Origin: Didymodactylos carnosus | Lineage: Eukaryota; Rotifera; Eurotatoria; Philodinida; Philodinidae | Direction of reading: 5' to 3' | NCBI GenBank assembly: GCA_905250885.1 | Contig: CAJNOQ010000270.1 | Coordinates: forward strand, 1 to 58,192 | Length of the DNA stretch: 58,192 bases | Part shown: positions 45,207 through 58,192 of the stretch, one piece after another | How the letters are laid out: every line of letters starts with the position of its first letter | Numbering within the stretch: the stretch's first letter is position 1 | The notes under the pieces: generated by a model | The model's database searches: none | Told to the model about the DNA's origin: nothing | Seen by the model: the letters and a program-made list of their open reading frames with translations, nothing else | Position numbers and translations under genes: made by a program

Positions 45207-47153
45207 TGTAATTGCAGACCTACTGTAATTGACTGCAATCAAGTGACTGGAACTTACGTCTGTCCAAGTGGTTATTCCGGTTCAAGATGTGAAATAGCCA
45301 CTTGTATGTAATGAGATGTGCGTTTTTTTTCAATATATACCCATTTATAGCCACAGATTTATGTTGTGAAGTTACATGTAGAAATGGAGGAGTGTAAGAA
45401 CCCTTTTTAAAGAGACAATTAAATCCCTTTATACTTTTTAAAAATTTTAGTTGTAACGTAATTTGTCCAGGATATGCAACATGTTGGTGGTAGACACGAG
45501 GTTTTTTTTTCCTGTAGTGAAAAATTTTACAATGTTATATTTGTATCATCGTTAAATATAAAAATTTAGGCGCTTCGACCCGTTCGACATACAATGTATG
45601 AACGATGCTACATGCTAACTGATCAACCATAAAATACATCCAACTGAAAAACCCAGAATTTGATTTACCAACAGACGAGATTCTATTACTGAATGGTACC
45701 TATGAACATTCTCCAGCATCAACTATATTTGCCTACTGTTTGTGCAAGTAATGTATACATGTTATTGTGTAATATATTTTGTAAAAAAAAATCTTTGTAT
45801 CTTTTTGTACTTAATTTTTGTACTGGACTCACAGGACAACGATGCGAAGCAGGTTATTTTTTAAATATTTTGTTTCGAATTAAAATATTAAGCTAACTTC
45901 ATCAATCTATTTAGAATACTTTCGTTGTCCATCTAATGGGTACTACGCTGATTCCTATAATTGTGCTCAAGACAAATATTGTGAATGTGTCGAAACAGAT
46001 AAACTAGTGATACAATCGAGTGGCGCAGACTAAATTAGACTGTTTGTATTTTCGAATTTCCTTGAGTGAGCTAGTTTTTTTACCAAAAGATTTCTTGTTG
46101 AATTCTCGACAAAAAGTGTATTGACTAGTTTATTGCAAAATCCAAAGGTGTAAAATGTCATGAGAAATGGTGAGAAGTACTAAAATAAAATAAATGTATT
46201 TAGTTGTTTTAGTATTATCTGCTAAAAGTTTGTGAGAGAGGAAAGCTGAAGTAGCCATTGCGTACAGCTGTACTTTCCATCTGTAATTTAAATAATTTTC
46301 AGTTAGAATTGAGGGTGCAAGAAAAGAATTTCATTATTTTTTGCCAATTTTTCAAAAAAAATGGCGATATTTTACCAATAATTTGAGCCTTCCAATAAAA
46401 CAAATAAAGCTTAGTTAAACTTGATCCATTCAGATTGATTTTTTTAATTTTAGAAAGGTAACAACTTTTGCTATTTTCACTTGATTGCTGAGAAATTAAT
46501 ATTTGCGCCAAGTATTTAGATTCAAGCGATTTTCGCTCTAGATGACGAGAACGAGCGTATTTGAAACTACACAAAAATATACTGAAACCATGTTTCAATG
46601 CTTGCGAAACCGTTCGAAAAACTTTCGCTCTCTTTAAGAAGATCCGTTTATTTTTTCAACATTTTAGTACTTCTCACCATTTCTCATGGCATTTTACACC
46701 TTCGGATTTTGCAATAAAACAGTCAATACGCTTTTTGTCGAGAATTCAACAGGAAATCTTTTGGTAAAAAAACTAGCTCAATCAAGTGTAAGGAGGAGGA
46801 GAAAATTTGAAAATACAAACAGCCTAATTTATTCTGCGCCACCCGACGTTGTTATGATTTCCTACAATGTACAAAAACAAGTGTCTCAGGGCACTTTTCT
46901 GGACGATGAATGGGACACTTTAAAAAGTGATGCACTTTAGTGCGAGTACTTTTTGAAGCCACTGTCAACGTGAACACTGAAAAACACCGTAGTGGGGCAC
47001 TTTCATCGCTCAGAAAAGTGTCCTGAGACACTTGTGTTTTTCTCTCTAATTTTAGCGATCATTATAAGTCGTACATGCCCTCGAGGTCTACGATATAATT
47101 TCTTTTTCGGTCGATGTGATTATGCAGCAAATATAGCTTGCCCAGCGCTATGA
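45207..47153 (+). CDS. EGF-repeat and chitin-binding (peritrophin-A) protein, partial model
   Basis: Several exon-like pieces line up in phase: 45207-45303 (EGF end: TYVCPSGYSGSRCEIA), 45351-45393 (LCCEVTCRNGG), 45451 onward (NVICPGYATCW), a piece near 45554-45605 (FDPFDIQCMNDATC), one ending at 45852 (CTGLTGQRCEA), 45915 to about 46000 (FRCPSNGYYADSYNCAQDKY), and a last exon 47056-47153 (TCPRGLRYNFFFGRCDYAAN). The last two are halves of one peritrophin-A chitin-binding domain, split by an intron holding two transposons. Such proteins are usually extracellular. I cannot find the start or signal peptide, and the piece near 45600 meets a stop, so the gene may be damaged or my exon ends wrong. 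Confidence 0.6.
46020..46842. mobile_element. Long inverted-repeat element in the chitin-binding gene
   Basis: Arms 46020-46186 and 46661-46842 are inverted copies, with ends GTGGCGCAG and CTGCGCCAC; the right arm has about 15 extra bases of CT-rich sequence. The interior codes for nothing clear. It lies between the two halves of the chitin-binding domain, probably in an intron. No target duplication stands out. Confidence 0.82.
46878..47034. mobile_element. Small palindromic element beside the previous one
   Basis: CAAGTGTCTCAGGGCACTTT and its near-complement (AAAGTGTCCTGAGACACTTG) close a 157-bp segment. It lies 36 bases after the larger element and 21 bases before the last exon of the chitin-binding gene. 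Confidence 0.75.
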
Positions 47154-48023
47154 CTATACAAGCAAGCCAAGCAGACTAAAAAGTACAACAGATATATGAG
47201 TTTGATTTTTTATTGCCTTTTTTTCTTCTCTATAAAGTATTCCGATAACCAATAGATTTTGGTAACATTTTATAATGCATAATAAATTTTAGGATAAAAA
47301 ATGTAATGCATACATATTAGAGAAAATTTGTTAAAAACTTCGATTGTTATGGATTAAAGAGAAAGAAACATAGAACAGATCCACTTAAAGCATATATAAA
47401 GATTGTTTGTTTGTGCCTTGTTGGCTTTACATTGTAATAAAATACTCATGATCTACTAGCACAGCTAACAAATTGAATAGCTGACCGAGGAGTGGATACC
47501 ATTACTAGTCTGATCTACAATTGATTAGTTTTATACCACTGAGAAATCCGAATCAAGATCAAGAAAAGAAGTTTTGTTGCAAATTTTAAGATATTCTACA
47601 CATAATCTATACTCTTATTTTCAATGTATAAAGGTTCTATAATTATGTTATCAGAAAACAAACAAAGAAAATAATATTAATATGACGGAGAGACAACAAG
47701 CAAAACTAGTTAATTGATATGTACAAAAAGAACAACAACAATGTAATAACTCAACAATAACCAGCGTCAAATCCTTCGAAGGAAGATATGTTAAAATAAG
47801 AACTGAAAAGACTTTTTTTCTTTGTTTAAAAATGGAACGTATAACACTCACTGATGATCGGTTGTTGAGATGGCAAAAAAATAGAAATATATGTATAGAA
47901 TTAAATACTAAAGTAACAATAATAAAAAGTAAAACACAAAAAAAAATTGGCTGATCAAAAATAAAACAAAAGAATCTCAATCTTCTTTAAGAACACGCAT
48001 ATACACACTCAACAAGTCCCCAT
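47154..48023. other. Spacer between two converging genes
   Basis: No gene seen. It must hold both 3'UTRs, of the chitin-binding gene (+) and CLPX (-). Confidence 0.5.
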
Positions 48024-51111
<3,088 letters not shown>

Positions 51112-51439
51112 CGAACAGAATTGAATGAATAAATAATAAATTTACAAATGATGGTAATGATGGAGCTAGAATATTATTCTGAAAATTTCTATGTATACTA
51201 TGCATGGATATCAATCATTATTAGTACATCTAAAGAACAAAAACGAACGGAGTTCAATATTGATTTTTTATCCTTAGATTGATATAAAGTGTAGTAAAAC
51301 AGAAAATTGTAACTGTAGCAACTAAGAAAACACGAGTTTTCGTTATGTAAAGTTACTACCTTCATGTGACCGTAATGTGTGATCTAGTCAATGTGTATGC
51401 TGTTAGAAGAAAAGGCCCAAGAGAGCCACCACTTAAGTC

Positions 51440-51690
51440 TCAACTGAATTTTGACTGGGTTCTTGGTAGTTTATCTAAAGTATCGATCAAAGTCTTTATT
51501 TTGACTCAAGTTTGTCTTAATTACATGAAACGTGATCTTAAGTTCGATATGGACTTAAGACATCTCCAGAAGTATCTTATGTAAATGATAGAAAATCATC
51601 ACACTTGAACGAACTAAACGCTGGATTAAATCTGTGCTTAATATAAGTGCCTGAACTTACGAACATCGATGAAACACCCGTTATGTGAAA
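51440..51690. repeat. Dispersed TTAAG-rich repeat, copy 2, uninterrupted
   Basis: Matches 25768-25833 plus 26130-26262 in order, with an undivided TTAA at about 51544-51547. Ends with GATGAAACACC, like the end of copy 1. It serves as the empty-site reference for the piggyBac-type insertion. Confidence 0.75.
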
Positions 51691-52229
51691 ACGTAATATA
51701 ATCAACAGCATTAACTCTTTGTTATTTCTTATGTACCTACACGTACAGTGCGAATTCAAAGTCACCTATTTAACTAAATATAAAATTGAATACTAATGCA
51801 TACTCAGATCGCCCCCATCTAATTGGTTGTATTTAGACATCCTGATTTCTTCATTGTCTATATTAGTTTTAAACAGGTGACTCTAGTTGTGGTGACGAAG
51901 ATAGCGACTTATTTCAATCTAGACGATAGCTAAGAGAGAGTCGAAATTTAAGATGGGAATTTTTGACCAATAGAAGAGAAGACTGCATATGATACGTTGT
52001 TTAGTTTTCTTCTCTGTATGCAAAAGAATAGACATGTTTGCAATTTGATTGATTAAACTTTCCTTCAACGTTGATAAGAATACGTACAAAACGGTGTAAA
52101 ACGGCTTGCGAAAAAAAAGAAACGCAACCGCTTCTTGGAAAGCTCTTTTTTCTTATAATGCTTCGTGCTGCAGGATAAGATATTTACAGTGTCTCTAGCA
52201 CTTTGTTGTGAGAAACGTATCATCTGTGA

Positions 52230-52350
52230 GTCGTATCCCGAAAAAACTTAAGACAAAGTCTAGACTTAAGTCAAACTTAAGTGTATAAAATTAGCACGTA
52301 AGTGCACATAACGAAGATTTAAGTCAGACTTAAACTTTTTTGTGATACAG
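52230..52350. repeat. Palindromic repeat related to 10127-10273
   Basis: CACGTAAGTG and TAAACTTAAGTCAAACTTAA-type blocks match, inverted, the core of the element at 10185-10235. The ends GTATCCCGAAAAAACTTAAG and (inverted) GTATCACAAAAAAGTTTAAG form a loose terminal repeat. Confidence 0.6.
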
Positions 52351-52615
52351 TCCCCGGATATAAAAATCATAATTTTAACCTTTGATATTTCAAAATTTTA
52401 AAATGTTTATGAAGCAAAATAGAAACACATGAAGAATTTACTTCTGAAGTAATTTCTTCATGGTTTTGCTAACTCAGATGGTTAAAGATAGAGAGTGGCT
52501 GATTTTGATATGTTACTCCCTGCGCTTCTATTACTAAAAGGTATTCTCTTGTTGCAATTCATCTGTGAATTATCCAAGTTTTTTTCTTATTAATTGACTG
52601 TTGAAGTATTCCCAC

Positions 52616-52667
52616 CAGAGATGGGCACCGGAACCAAAACATTTTTTGGTCCCGGTGCCCATCTCTA
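52616..52667. mobile_element. Fold-back remnant with hAT-like ends
   Basis: CAGAGATGGGCACCGG and CCGGTGCCCATCTCTA face each other with only about 20 bases between. The sequence is typical of hAT termini (CAGNGNTGGGCA). It seems to be two ends left after a large internal deletion. No 8-bp duplication is evident. Confidence 0.6.
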
Positions 52668-52982
52668 ATTTTCTCAAATTTTGTAATTAGCTCGAAAATT
52701 TGGCTCTCTTTTCTGTTTAAAAGCATGTGTCAATTTTTTCGTCCACCAAAAATTTTGGAACTTCAAGCATTTTTGAACAATCATAACCGGTGATTCCTCT
52801 CTCATCTCTGCTTGGAGTTTCTTACGTCGTTTTCTCTGTACAACCGCCTTTTCATCAGCGAACTCGATTTTTAGCATCTCAAATGACTTGCATCCGTACC
52901 CATTCATTTAGGCTTTTCAATAAACAATTGAGCATGTGTAACTAAAGAAATCATTGATAAAAATAGTCTGGTAATAGCAAAT

Positions 52983-55900
52983 ATGTCAAACGGTTACGTT
53001 TACAGGTAATTAGAACTTGATTTCTTTTTTTGATATGTAAAATTCTATTTTTTCTTAGTCCATACTCCTATATGACGCAACAAGCCCAAACATTCTATGC
53101 TGCACGACCGCCGATGACTGGATATGATTATAATACAATGTCTTCCTATGGATATATGGGAGCACGAGTAATTATTATAATTTTGATTTATATCTCAGTT
53201 TTTAACGCTTTCGCTTTTTGTTTAGCCGCCACTACCTTCGTCGTCTGGATCAGGTCCACGAGCACCGTACCAATATCCTGTTTATGCGTCCTATGGCACA
53301 CAATATCCCCAGCCATCAAGTCAAACAAACAGTTTGTATCTTTTTGATTGTTTTCACTACCATTAAAAACGTTATATTTCCTATAGATTATGATTCGGCT
53401 CTTCAAATTGCTGCGGCAGCATTGGCCAAAAATACGCCAGGATCACAATCATCCACGCCGATTTCTTCTGGAAAGGGGGCCAAATGGACATACAAAGGTG
53501 GTGCACAAAATCAACGGAATAATCAACAAAATTCAAAAAAACGGTATCAGCCATCGTCAACTAATGCAAATGCACAAATTCATTATTGTGAAATATGTCG
53601 AATTTCATGCGGTGGACAACAAACATATCAAGAGCATCTTAATGGATCTAAACATAAGAAAAAAGAGCAAGCATCAAAATCAAACCAGGAACTACGAAAT
53701 ATGAGTACCAAACCTGGTGTTAATGTATTACGTTGTGAACTATGTGACGTCACGTGCACCGCAGCTGAAGCATATAAAGCTCATATAGATGGTTCAAAAC
53801 ATCAGAAAGCTCTAAAACTTCATCAAAAACTAGGAAAACCAATTCCATCATTCGAACCACAAATATTGAATAGTAATCTTTCAAACAGTAAACCTGATAT
53901 TCATGCAACAACACCAGCAGTAATTCAAGCAAAACCAAAATTTATTGTAAAATCGCCCGTGATAAGTACGTAGTACTCAAAACATATCTTTTTTGTGAAC
54001 ATTTCCAGGGGCTTGTCCAATTTTCGAAGGAAATGGAAATTTGAGGTTAAGAGCCATAAAAGGTGTGATATCACAACTTTTCTGTTGTTTATGGTCTTAA
54101 AAAGTGTGAAAGGTTCGATATGACACATTTTCCATTTTATTTAATCTACTGTTCGCCTTGAGGTGAAAAGATGTGATGTATCAGATATTTTGCAGAGTGT
54201 AACTGGACTATGTGTATCACTGATCACGAATTTCTTATTTTGGGCAACACATAATGTTTACTTCCGATTTCTAAATAAAAAATCATTAGGATTTTTACAC
54301 TATTTTTGTTTACCGCAGCTACGTCTTTCAGCGCCAGTTGCCACAATTTTGCACCGAAAGTGTAACGCTGACAAGCTTTTTCAGTATTTAAATATATATT
54401 TTTTCGCTTAGCTGCTCAGCAACAAGTTATTCAGCCTGTCAATTCAGAAATTGTACCTGTTGAGCAACAACAACAGCCCGCACAAAACAGTAAGGAATAA
54501 TCGTTTGTATCTCAAATCATTCATTAGTTTTTCTTTGTCTAGATGCAACAAGCGAAGATAATAATAGTACACTAGCGAAATTATTAGAAATGAGTAATGT
54601 AAAACCAGTTGGCGTTGAATATATTGAAATGAGTAATGATGGAACAAAACCAGTGATGTATCATTGTAAATTGTGTGATTGTAAATTCAATGATCCAAGT
54701 GCCAAAGATATGCATCTCAAAGGTCGACGTCATAGACTTGCATACAAGGTAAAGAACAAATTTCTATTTACATGGCATCAAAATGATTGAATCAATTTTC
54801 AATCTCATAGATAAATTATAAAAACTTCTAACATCTAAAAGTTTCGTTGATATCTAATCGGCAAAAACTTTTATAAAAAGTTTCTACGAAACTTACGATA
54901 ACAGTTATATCTACAGTTATATCTTATGTTTTTGTTTATTTTAGAAAAAAGTTGATCCAAGTCTTCAGGTCGATATGAAGGCGTCGAATTCAAGAACTGG
55001 TCGCGTTGCTCGTTCTCCTCAAGGACTACCGCCACCATTACAACATTTTCGCAATCAACCGGTAAAATATGCAAACAATGTAAACAGACCCTCAGTACGG
55101 CCTCCATTTAATAATAATAATTTTAATCAAAATCAGAATAGTCAAAATATGAGAGACAATCAATTTTGGAATTATCCTGTGAATGCAAATCAATTTGGTT
55201 CATCACACCAAACACACTATTCTAATAAACGATTTGAAACAGATGATGATAAATATATAATGATGAAACATCAACAAATATATCCATCCGACAATATGGT
55301 AAGATTTTAATGAGCAATGATAAATCTCTCTTACTATTGCCATTTCTTTGCTTTTTTCAAGTTACATATGATCCAACAGTTTGTATTAGCTACCGAGAAA
55401 GCACTAAAAGCTTCTTCTGATATATTACGCACAAATTCAATAAATAATAATGAACAAAATGATTTACCTATCTCATCAAACACACCGGCGTATGTATAAG
55501 CATTAATCTATAAATCAATAATAACAAAAAAGATTGATATTGTTTCTCTAATTATAGATTAAATCAGGCACCATTGTTAGGTGTTGCACGTACAGAAATA
55601 TTATCAAAAGGTTTGCTTATAAATACGGATCAAATATTGTCACTTATTGTTTTATGCGCATCATGGCCAACAAAAGTATTATTTAATAACATTGCTAGTA
55701 TGTTACAAGAAAATTTTGAAGTAATTATTAAACTTTTTTTTAATATAAAGTTCTTATCATAATGACAAAAATATTTTAGGAAATTTGGCGTGATAAAATA
55801 GATGTTGAATCGGATATTGAAAATGAACGAATTTATGTTAAATCAAAAGATGATTTTAAATTAATTATATCCATTGTCTTAACATCACCAGAATGTGGTA

Positions 55901-57782
55901 CTTATTCAGTCTTCTTGAATGTTGTAAAGTAAAAATGAAAACATACACGGTGTATCTACGTTTCAGAATCGTCATTGAATCTAGTATCATCACATTTGGC
56001 AAATACGTCACCATCTTATTTATTATCAAAGAAATGTTGTTTGGATTCATTATGTGCCTTGCATTCTGCAAGATGGTTTCAGGTAGAATGAAAAAACAAA
56101 ATCGTGTTGTTTTCTTTTGTTTCTTTATTCTACATATCCTTTAACAAAAGAAATGTGTTTAGTCTTGAGAAGAAGATGACACGTTTGTTTTTTCACATTT
56201 AGCTGAAGCACTTTTAAAATCTATTAATGGACAAGCACTCAGCCAATACTCTCTGGATAATCCTATATGGGAAAAATTATAAATTTCTTTGCCTTTGAAT
56301 TGAGAAAGGTTTTTTGGATGATTAAAGGTTACTATTTGTAAATATTTGAACGCATTTGACTATGTGCTTGTTTAATTTTCTAAATTTTCTTATCGATGAA
56401 AATTTTTACCTATTAACAAGCATTTATAGAAGTTTCCTGTTTGATAATTAACCTGTTAGTCTGATAATGTATTTTTCTCGAAGATTGAATTGATGATCTA
56501 GGACAAGTGATTAATGCTTTTCCATGACTCAAAAGTCTAAAAAAACAAACGAGAAATCTATTTTTCTTGGTATAAGTTTATGACGGTAAAAATAACTTTT
56601 TAACGTTTATAAATCTTGTTATATAAGGTAAAATTGTTGTGTTATTCTCTGAAGAATAAGTTTGTGGCACTAGTTCATTTCACATATATGCTGAGGGTAG
56701 TGTTTTTCACTGATGGACGAAGTAACCGTGTACGAAGTTTTCGTTCCCTAGAACATTGTTGGCATCTTCTTGAAACTGATTAATAACTGGAAAAACTTGA
56801 GTATATTACTTCGTACATAATTTTTGACGTATTAGCCTTAGTTTTAATGACGATTTATTTTCTAGACATTATTTTTTTGTTTTGTTTTAGTTTATCAGTA
56901 ACGGATATCAAAATTATAAATAAAATTATCTATTGTTTTTTTCTATTTATAGACACGTGTTAGTCATTTACAACATGCTGCCATAATTATAAGAATTTTT
57001 CGTTATATGACAGAAACGTCAATTCTATGGGCATCACTTAAATATGAAGTAAGGAAAATTTTTTATTGTTGTCATTATTTTTGCATAGTTTTACAAACAA
57101 AACATGTTTATTAGGTTATTGAACTTATTGTCGAACGTATACTGCGTGGAACACATGATCAACAACAGCAACAAATGACAATTAGTTCGGTATTTAGGCT
57201 TGTATTGGAATGTTTATCGTCCGGTTTATTATTACCAGGTTAATTGAATAAAAATGAGATAGAATTCAAGAAATCAATTCTGTTTTGTTTTCGTCTTTTT
57301 TTCTGCAGATGGACCAGGTCTATTAGATCCATGTCAAAAAGAACCAAAAAATGCATTAGATTATCTAACTGTTCAACAAAGCGAAGATATAACGTATGCA
57401 GCACAGGTATAAGAAAAAATAATCGCTTTACTGCTTAAATTATTTATTTGTAGCTCGAAAAACAGTATATAGAACAAAAAAGAATGAAAGAGACAGATTT
57501 TTCAACATCTTAATACTATTTTTTCTTTCTTTTAGCTTGCCTTAAGAATGATGGCTTTTGAACAACTTCACAAAATACTTGATTTGGAAGTTTTAAAATC
57601 GGAAACAAATATTGATGTTGGACGAAAACGACCACATCCAGATGATGAATTAGGTAGATATCAATATTTACATATATTAGTTTATCGCAGGGTCAATATT
57701 TAGTGTTTGTTTTAATTGTGTTTTTGTTTTATTTACAGCAGAAACGGCAAATAAAAAACGTATGGAAGCAAGTGTCGTTTGA
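52983..57782 (+). CDS. ZFR: Zinc finger RNA-binding protein ZFR
   Basis: Sixteen exons join to 819 residues: 52983-53005, 53059-53167, 53226-53331, 53387-53965, 54412-54489, 54543-54748, 54945-55298, 55362-55489, 55558-55720, 55780-55897, 55967-56082, 56953-57048, 57115-57238, 57309-57406, 57536-57653, 57739-57782. ZFR binds double-stranded RNA and controls splicing and innate sensing of RNA in animals. Seen: a Tyr/Pro/Gln-rich N-terminus ([20 protein letters not shown]), three widely spaced dsRNA-binding C2H2 fingers starting at C147, C196 and C340 (e.g. [20 protein letters not shown]), and a C-terminal DZF domain from about residue 465 ([53 protein letters not shown]). The tail KKRMEASVV may serve in nuclear import. 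ZFR in vertebrates is longer (about 1070). Intron 11 is 870 bp and contains an orphan exon-like piece. Confidence 0.95.
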
Positions 57783-58132
57783 TTTATTCTCTTGTCCAGA
57801 TATAAATTAACTGTTGTTCAGTTTCTAGTTGACTGTTTTGTTTTTGTTTCTCTTCAAATTTAGTGAACTATAGTAAATGCTTTTTTTTTGTCACTAGAAC
57901 AGAATGGTTTACTTTTTGTTAAACAATGATGTGCTTGTGTTTTTCGCTCTATGTGAATATTTGTCAGTAAAAATAAACTTGAAAACATTGAAATCAAATT
58001 TTTAGTGCTAGATAAACTAAAACGATCTAAACTTTTATAAGAAAAATGATAAAACGTCAAAAGATAAACATAATAAACTCTAAAAAATAGAAGACTAACA
58101 TTGTACTTGAAAAACGTATGTAGAATTAACAC
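57783..58132. other. Sequence after ZFR
   Basis: Presumed 3'UTR and spacer, AT-rich. An AATAAA-like site occurs at about 57970. Nothing else recognised. Confidence 0.45.
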
Positions 58133-58152
58133 GGCGGGGGGGGGGGGGGGCG

Positions 58153-58192
<40 letters not shown>
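58133..58192. other. Terminal poly-G run, probably artefact
   Basis: The last 60 bases are almost all G with two C interruptions, in a genome region of roughly 70% AT. This is typical of signal loss in sequencing or of contig-end padding and should not be read as telomere. Confidence 0.75.

Larger units (their letters stand above)
51112..52982. other. Divergent spacer between CLPX and ZFR
   Basis: Contains the uninterrupted copy of the TTAAG-rich repeat (51440-51690), a smaller related repeat (about 52230-52350) and a fold-back hAT-like remnant (52616-52667). The minus-strand frame at 52674-52907 has no domain I recognise and no splice context. The two promoters should lie near each end. Confidence 0.5.

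Noticed and set aside
52674..52907. Minus-strand frame rich in Lys/Arg between CLPX and ZFR
   Set aside because: Starts with a plausible ATG but shows no domain, no splice context and no relation to neighbours; kept only as unsupported.
53390..53704. Second frame over ZFR exon 4
   Set aside because: Out of phase with the zinc-finger coding frame that joins to all other ZFR exons.
58133..58192. Telomere-like G-rich end
   Set aside because: No repeat unit; homopolymer G with two C errors points to an artefact.

Overview
The window is AT-rich nuclear DNA from an animal. Nine protein-coding genes can be read, eight of them recognisable: thymidylate kinase, ZFAND4, RPS23, STIM, RBM17/SPF45, TBC1D23, CLPX and ZFR. 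A ninth is a proline-rich gene of no family I can name. There is also an EGF/chitin-binding gene that reads only in part, and one decayed gene. STIM, TBC1D23, ZFAND4 and ZFR place the DNA among Metazoa. Most introns are short (about 45-100 bp), AT-rich and GT-AG. Nearly every gene has a 3'-splice-site-like AG a few bases before its ATG, and miniature transposons with long inverted repeats are abundant. A bdelloid rotifer or similar small invertebrate fits this best, but that is inference.

Layout. 1-838 is a fold-back element. 1417-2088 (-) is an intronless thymidylate kinase. 2131-2585 and 4072-4426 are duplicated flanks around single Ns, probably unmerged assembly joins, with a decayed gene between them. 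5064-8603 (-) is ZFAND4. 8604-11422 is gene-free with a hAT-type element and a palindromic element. 11423-13912 (+) is RPS23. 13913-16965 is gene-free. 16966-21014 (-) is STIM. 21015-30986 is a 10 kb gene-poor tract with a nested insertion pair and a piggyBac-type miniature element. 30987-33296 (+) RBM17 and 33490-39060 (+) TBC1D23 lie head to tail, only 193 bp apart. 40571-42873 (+) is the proline-rich gene. 42874-47153 holds transposon fragments and an EGF/chitin-binding gene. 48024-51111 (-) CLPX and 52983-57782 (+) ZFR are divergent. The window ends in a poly-G run that looks artefactual.

The genes are housekeeping genes without a shared pathway: dTTP supply, translation, splicing, ER calcium sensing, vesicle capture at the Golgi, mitochondrial proteolysis and RNA binding. 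I assembled exon models by joining GT-AG introns in phase. For ZFAND4, RPS23, STIM, RBM17, TBC1D23, CLPX, ZFR and the proline-rich gene the exon sum gives an uninterrupted frame.

The most noteworthy items are the repeated AG-before-ATG arrangement with the close RBM17/TBC1D23 pair (candidate trans-splicing or operon), the piggyBac-type insertion proven by an intact second copy of its target repeat, several hAT-type elements with 8-bp target duplications, and the proline-rich gene. No CRISPR, bacterial operon, rRNA or complete tRNA was seen.
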